From assembly GCF_963666015.1 (NCBI RefSeq), contig NZ_OY762555.1:2728001-2792000 (forward strand): a DNA stretch of 64,000 nt. Direction: 5' to 3'. The translations under genes and the position numbers were made by a program. This DNA comes from an uncultured Sphaerochaeta sp. Its GTDB lineage: Bacteria; Spirochaetota; Spirochaetia; Sphaerochaetales; Sphaerochaetaceae. Below the pieces are notes generated by a model. It was not told where the DNA came from. It saw only the letters and a list, made by a program, of their open reading frames with translations, and ran no database searches. Below, one piece after another: positions 60,074 through 64,000 of this stretch (its first letter is position 1; each line of letters opens with the position of its first letter).

Positions 60074-61951
60074 TTACTCCAACCCATATTTTCTAATCTT
60101 CCTCCAGAGCGTACTGGGGTTAATACCGAGCAAATCTGCAACTTCCCGCTTTGTCGTACATATTGAGAGTGCATTTGCAATCATTTCTCGTTCATGTTTT
60201 GCATTCTGAGAACTCAAGGCACCCATATCATCCTGTTCCTGTTCATCAGATAAGCTCTGATCGATGCAGACATCTACAATATCTGTATCAATGGAGGCTT
60301 CCTCTGAAAGAACACTCAGGCGTTCACAGAAATTCGAGAGTTCACGGATATTCCCAGGCCAGCTGTAATCGATTAGGCGATGTTGTGCCGCAGGTGTCAG
60401 CACCTTGTTCGAAGTAAAACCACTTGGTTCATTCAACTGAATAAAATAGTCGCACAACGCGATAATATCTCGCTTTCGTTCCCGCAAAGGGGGTAACGTC
60501 AACTGAAGAATATTGAGCCGGTAGTAGAGGTCCTCTCGAAATTGACCTTCTGCAACCAACCTTCTAAGATTTTTATTCGATGCAGCTATGATTCGTATAT
60601 TAATAGGAATCACCCGTCCATGCCCTATTCTCATGATTTCCCGTTCTTGGATGACGCGAAGCAACCGACTCTGCATTTTTAACGTGATGTCTCCAATTTC
60701 GTCGAGGAAAATTGTTCCATTGTGAGCCAGTTCGAACAGACCGGTTTTTCCTCCTTTAACCGCCCCGGTAAAAGCTCCCTCTTCATACCCAAAAAGCTCA
60801 CTCTCCAAAAGGTCCTCGGCAAGGGCTGCACAGTTAATAGCAACGAAAGGTTCATTTTTCCGCTCACTAGCGTTGTGAATACTTTGAGCAAACAACTCTT
60901 TTCCTGTACCGGTTTCCCCAAGAATACAGATGTTGGAGTCTACACGACTATACTTCTGTGCTATGTGTTTCACATGCACAATACTATTATCCGTACCGAC
61001 TATATCATCGAATGTGTATTTTGCGATAAGACCTTTTTTATGAAGCTTACTTCTGATTCTTCCTTCCATCTCTTGAATTTTTGAGACCGTTGAGAAGGTG
61101 ATAACCGCTCCGGTATCACCTGAAGGAACACAGTTTATCGTATAGGTTCGATCCCTGATGGCTATAAGTTCTCCCAACACTTTGCACCCTTCCTTAATAA
61201 CAGAAGGGACGCTGATTTGTGGAAACAACTGGTCTATCTTGATTAGATTTTCCTCGAGATGCTCAAGTTGCGGGAACACCCTCAATGCAAAGGCATTCGC
61301 CACGGTCACCACTCTATCATGATTTACTGATATGATTCCTTCCATCGAGTAATCCATGATGCTCTTGAATCGATCGGTTCTCTCTTGTTCCCGCTTCATG
61401 AACAGTACCGACCTGATCGCTTCATCGATTGCTTGACGAATTGTCTTCCGGCCTGTCTCTATCAACGTACAAGCGATAGCATGATCGATACAGTAACTAT
61501 AGACCGTCAATCCAGCAATAATTGCCTCCGCCCCCTCCTTACGTCCCTGGGAAACAATTTCCTTCACCTTCTCAGAATCATCAAGAAGGTAGCTTTCCAA
61601 TTCACAGGGAAAGACATCCTTGAGCTCTTCAATACCATAGATGGTGTTTATGGGTCCCACAACTGCGATTTTGCTTGGGTTATACTTCTGCATACAAGTA
61701 TGCAGGGCGATGGTGATATCAAAACCGGTAACAGTCATGTCGATTACAGGGACAGATAAGGCTTTCACATGCTGGGCAGTCAAACCACGTGCAATTACGA
61801 TATCAGCAGCAAGATCTTTCTGCTCAACTTTGTCTACTGTTTTGGGGATGATGGAGTACTCAAGGATTTCTCGTTGTGGGTGTTGTTCAAGAATCTCCTT
61901 TACCATAAGCTGCAGCGATGCGTAAGGAACTATGAAGCTAATCTTGATCAT
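60074..61951 (-). CDS. Sigma-54-dependent activator with PrpR-type sensor domain
   Basis: The 625-aa protein has an N-terminal PrpR_N sensor (residues about 1-190), a PAS-like segment (about 205-300), an AAA+ core with Walker A GETGTGKE, the sigma-54 contact motif GAFTGA and Walker B GTIFLDEIGD, then a Fis-type HTH at the end (REVADLLGINPSTLWRKIRK). GAGGAGAAATGG precedes the ATG. It stands between two sigma-54 promoters, each with ATTGCA clusters upstream, and probably activates both operons in response to the imported acid or its phosphate. Confidence 0.93.
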   Translation of the reverse strand: MIKISFIVPYASLQLMVKEILEQHPQREILEYSIIPKTVDKVEQKDLAADIVIARGLTAQHVKALSVPVIDMTVTGFDITIALHTCMQKYNPSKIAVVGPINTIYGIEELKDVFPCELESYLLDDSEKVKEIVSQGRKEGAEAIIAGLTVYSYCIDHAIACTLIETGRKTIRQAIDEAIRSVLFMKREQERTDRFKSIMDYSMEGIISVNHDRVVTVANAFALRVFPQLEHLEENLIKIDQLFPQISVPSVIKEGCKVLGELIAIRDRTYTINCVPSGDTGAVITFSTVSKIQEMEGRIRSKLHKKGLIAKYTFDDIVGTDNSIVHVKHIAQKYSRVDSNICILGETGTGKELFAQSIHNASERKNEPFVAINCAALAEDLLESELFGYEEGAFTGAVKGGKTGLFELAHNGTIFLDEIGDITLKMQSRLLRVIQEREIMRIGHGRVIPINIRIIAASNKNLRRLVAEGQFREDLYYRLNILQLTLPPLRERKRDIIALCDYFIQLNEPSGFTSNKVLTPAAQHRLIDYSWPGNIRELSNFCERLSVLSEEASIDTDIVDVCIDQSLSDEQEQDDMGALSSQNAKHEREMIANALSICTTKREVADLLGINPSTLWRKIRKYGLE

Positions 61952-61973
61952 CCATTTCTCCTCAATTGTAGTG

Positions 61974-62001
61974 ATGCAATCTATTATTGCATGATTGCAA
62001 T
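61974..62001 (+). promoter_or_regulatory. ATTGCA cluster, candidate enhancer for the oxidoreductase/kinase operon
   Basis: ATGCAAT-CTATT-ATTGCAT (61974-61992) is a perfect inverted repeat, followed by ATTGCAAT (61994-62001). It lies about 190 bp upstream of the sigma-54 promoter at 62185 and 23 bp upstream of the activator start codon, so it could also mediate autoregulation. Confidence 0.6.
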
Positions 62002-62107
62002 AGAGAAGGTAACAATTTTACGTAGATTCGTAATCACAAAGGTCTTGCAAGGAGAAAATCAAGATTGGTTGAATATGAATCCCACAGCTTTAATTAGTAA
62101 TTATTGA

Positions 62108-62144
62108 TGTAATAAGAGAATTCGTTCCAAATTCTCTTATTACA
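62108..62144. repeat. Perfect 14-bp inverted repeat
   Basis: TGTAATAAGAGAAT (62108-62121), 9 nt, ATTCTCTTATTACA (62131-62144), followed by TAGGTAGTTTTTC. It lies between the enhancer cluster and the sigma-54 promoter. It may be a terminator blocking read-through into the operon, or a second regulator site. Confidence 0.6.
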
Positions 62145-62184
62145 TAGGTAGTTTTTCACTGACCACCCAAAATATTGGTAGTGT

Positions 62185-62201
62185 TGGCATTGTTCTTGCA
62201 T
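62185..62201 (+). promoter_or_regulatory. Sigma-54 promoter of the oxidoreductase/kinase operon
   Basis: TGGCAT-TGTTC-TTGCAT matches the -24/-12 consensus with the GG-GC spacing exact. Transcription would start near 62211, leaving a 27-nt leader before the ATG at 62238. Confidence 0.85.
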
Positions 62202-62237
62202 CATTTGGTTACTATACGCCAAAGATGGAGATACATT

Positions 62238-63632
62238 ATGAACTATGACCTACTGTTTTCGAATAATGAAGGGGAAAAAGTTGAACTCGCAATTATTGGA
62301 GTAAAAGGATTCAATCACTCTCTTTTCGTCTATGGATCAAGAAGCTCACAAGTTTCCATCCGAGTCCTTTGCGGCAGGAATGTCCAGACCTGTATTGATG
62401 CCTATACGAGCATTGGAATTTCAGAGCAGGACATCGTACATGTTTCTGATGAACAGCAAGGACTCCATTTTTTTGGATCAGGCAAGTATTTGGTATTTGA
62501 TGATGTATCCCTGGCCATGAAGATGCCTATCAACGTAGTGGTGGAAGGGACTGGAAACCCTGAAGCTGCCGCTCGTTTCGCCTTGAGCGCAATAGAGAAC
62601 AAGAAGCATGTCATCATGGTAACAAAAGAAGCCGACTCGGTCATCGGTTCATTATTGGCAGCCAAAGCGCGTGAGCAAGGGGTTATCTACTCGCTTGCAG
62701 AAGGCGACCAGCCTTCCCTGTTGGTTGGGTTGGTCACTTGGGTAAAGACGGCTGGACTGAAGATCGTCAGTATTGGAAAAGCAAGTGAATATGATTTTGT
62801 CTATGATGTAAAGAAGCAGACTATCAAGGTGATGGAGCGGGAAATTGTCCTAAAGGAGTTTGCCTCTTGTTGGGATCTTGGAGATGATCCGATCGCCACG
62901 ATCAAAAAGAGAAGTTTTCTCCTTTCCTCCTTCGGTCAGCGCGCTATTCCTGATCTTGCAGAGATGGCGATCGTGAGCAACCATCTTCCACAGTTCAATC
63001 CCGATATCGAATCATTCCATTGCCCGATATCAAGAGCTATAGAAATTCCAGACTTGATGTGTACAAAAGAGATGGGCGGTTTGTTCTCCGACTACAACAG
63101 GATTGATGTGATCAACTGTCTCCGTCGCTCTGACGAGCAGAGTCTTGAAGGCGGGGTGTATGTAGTAGTTGAGTGTGATGATGAAGAGACTTGGAAGGTG
63201 CTTCAGGAAAAAGGCACCCCTGTCAGCAGGAATGGCCGTTGTGCATTGATTTACTACCCTGCCCATTACCTTGGATTCGAAGCACTCTTCAGCGTTTTGT
63301 CTGTTGGACGCTTAGGCCTTCCCACTGGATCGAACAATCCAACGCCACGCTATGATTTAGTTGCCCGAGCAACCTGTGATGCTCCCAAGGGAACTCATTT
63401 ACGGGCTCTGGGACATCATCATGTAATTGATGGATTTGAAGCAATCCTACGTCCAGCACGGTCTATTGACGAGAATGTACAACTGCCTTACTACCTTGCT
63501 GACAATATGGTGCTCAACCAGGATGTTAAAGCCGGAGAACTTCTAACAGCAAACATGCTGGTTGAAAATGCTTCTGCAATTCTTTGGGCACTGCGCAGAG
63601 AGCAGGATGATTTGTTCTTGAAGAAGGGTTGA
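62238..63632 (+). CDS. NAD(P)-dependent oxidoreductase with C-terminal SAF-like domain
   Basis: The 464-aa protein has an N-terminal homoserine-dehydrogenase-like Rossmann part (VVVEGTGNPEAAARFALSAI, KKHVIMVTKEAD) and a C-terminal SAF-type region (LADNMVLNQDVKAGELLTAN). Such proteins are found beside four-carbon acid sugar kinases and are thought to oxidise or process the sugar acid; the reaction is not settled. ATG 62238 is used because GGAGAT precedes it and the sigma-54 start lies just upstream. The kinase gene follows 9 nt later. Confidence 0.75.
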   Translation: MNYDLLFSNNEGEKVELAIIGVKGFNHSLFVYGSRSSQVSIRVLCGRNVQTCIDAYTSIGISEQDIVHVSDEQQGLHFFGSGKYLVFDDVSLAMKMPINVVVEGTGNPEAAARFALSAIENKKHVIMVTKEADSVIGSLLAAKAREQGVIYSLAEGDQPSLLVGLVTWVKTAGLKIVSIGKASEYDFVYDVKKQTIKVMEREIVLKEFASCWDLGDDPIATIKKRSFLLSSFGQRAIPDLAEMAIVSNHLPQFNPDIESFHCPISRAIEIPDLMCTKEMGGLFSDYNRIDVINCLRRSDEQSLEGGVYVVVECDDEETWKVLQEKGTPVSRNGRCALIYYPAHYLGFEALFSVLSVGRLGLPTGSNNPTPRYDLVARATCDAPKGTHLRALGHHHVIDGFEAILRPARSIDENVQLPYYLADNMVLNQDVKAGELLTANMLVENASAILWALRREQDDLFLKKG

Positions 63633-63641
63633 GGAAGAACT

Positions 63642-64000
63642 ATGAACAAGCTTGGTGTTATTGCAGACGATTTTACAGGAGCTACTGATATCGCAGGCTT
63701 TCTCGCTGCAAATGGTGTTGTTACAGTCCAGACCAATGGGGTATCTTCCATCAAGCTGGAAGATACAGTCCAAGCCATCGTTGTCAGTCTGAAGTCCAGG
63801 TCATGCCCGAAGCAAGAGGCAATCGATGAGAGTTTGAAGGCTTTGATGTGGCTTAAGGAACAGGGTTGTACACAATTCTATTTTAAATACTGTTCCACGT
63901 TCGACAGCACAGCTAAGGGGAACATTGGTCCGGTAACTGATGCCCTGATGGAGGCATTGGGAAGTACAATTACCATTATATGCCCAGCTCTTCCGATTAA
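63642..64000 (+). CDS. otnK: Four-carbon acid sugar kinase, 3' truncated by window edge
   Basis: GAGGAAGAA precedes ATG 63642, and the frame is open to the last base. The 119 visible codons match the N-terminal domain of OtnK (DUF1537): GVIADDFTGATDIA, SLKSRSCPKQEAI, FYFKYCSTFDSTAKGNIGPV and ICPALPI. OtnK phosphorylates D-threonate or D-erythronate at O4. It is the second gene of the sigma-54 operon and gives the best clue to the substrate of the neighbouring TRAP system. Gene symbol is by family, since the specificity is untested. Confidence 0.85.
   Translation, partial: MNKLGVIADDFTGATDIAGFLAANGVVTVQTNGVSSIKLEDTVQAIVVSLKSRSCPKQEAIDESLKALMWLKEQGCTQFYFKYCSTFDSTAKGNIGPVTDALMEALGSTITIICPALPI

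Noticed and set aside
1..64000. CRISPR array or prophage
   Set aside because: No regularly spaced repeats, cas genes, integrase or phage structural genes were seen on either strand.

Overview
The window reads as a chromosomal segment from a saccharolytic, probably anaerobic bacterium of the Spirochaetes, most like Sphaerochaeta. This is inferred from the dense mix of TRAP and carbohydrate ABC transporters, the style of the binding-protein signal peptides (often ending in FAQG or similar), GH38/GH39/ROK/NagA-type sugar genes and moderate GC. No rRNA, confident tRNA or CRISPR array was seen.

Layout. 1-7708 (+): one catabolic operon, entered mid-gene, with a deoxyhypusine-synthase-like protein, an AGE-family sugar epimerase, a CUT1 sugar ABC importer, a ROK kinase, a SIS-domain protein and an MBL-fold hydrolase. 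7826-11822 (mostly -): a defence/stress island with BrnT/BrnA, a SulP anion transporter preceded by three helically phased palindromes, and an AbiEi/AbiEii pair with its promoter and operator. 12003-14759 (-): a 918-aa TPR lipoprotein. 14962-21076 (+): a LacI-type operator and promoter, a decayed stretch, then two tandem GH38 alpha-mannosidases. 21203-26170: an AraC regulator divergent from a DapA/NanA-type aldolase plus a TRAP transporter. 26386-28323: a group II intron placed beside a terminator hairpin. 28340-36128: a divergent locus with GntR, TRAP and a DUF4038-type glycoside hydrolase on one side and IclR and a sulfatase on the other. 36534-45881 (+): AraC, a zinc dehydrogenase, two GH39-type hydrolases and a second sugar ABC importer; by eye it is AT-richer than its surroundings. 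46088-52270: a phosphoesterase lipoprotein, IS scars, a truncated paralogue of the 918-aa lipoprotein, a CPBP protease, a 50-aa ORF, a LuxR-type two-component pair and an IS21 fossil. 52271-55773: NfeD, an SPFH protein, NagA, YwbE and VF530. 56123-64000: a sigma-54 regulon with a PrpR-type activator, a TRAP operon carrying a cyclase, and a divergent oxidoreductase/four-carbon acid sugar kinase operon that runs off the window.

How it works together. Most genes serve capture and breakdown of plant- or host-glycan sugars and sugar acids, each cluster pairing a high-affinity importer with a dedicated regulator. Four of the five importer clusters place a strong hairpin directly after the binding-protein gene, a likely device for making more binding protein than membrane subunits. 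The most informative new structure is regulatory. It includes paired sigma-54 promoters with ATTGCA enhancer clusters, GntR palindromes embedded in promoters, an AbiEi operator covering a near-consensus promoter, and phased palindromes upstream of sulP. Mobile-element scars (IS3, IS21, a repeated roughly 79-bp segment and a group II intron) lie between the metabolic modules.
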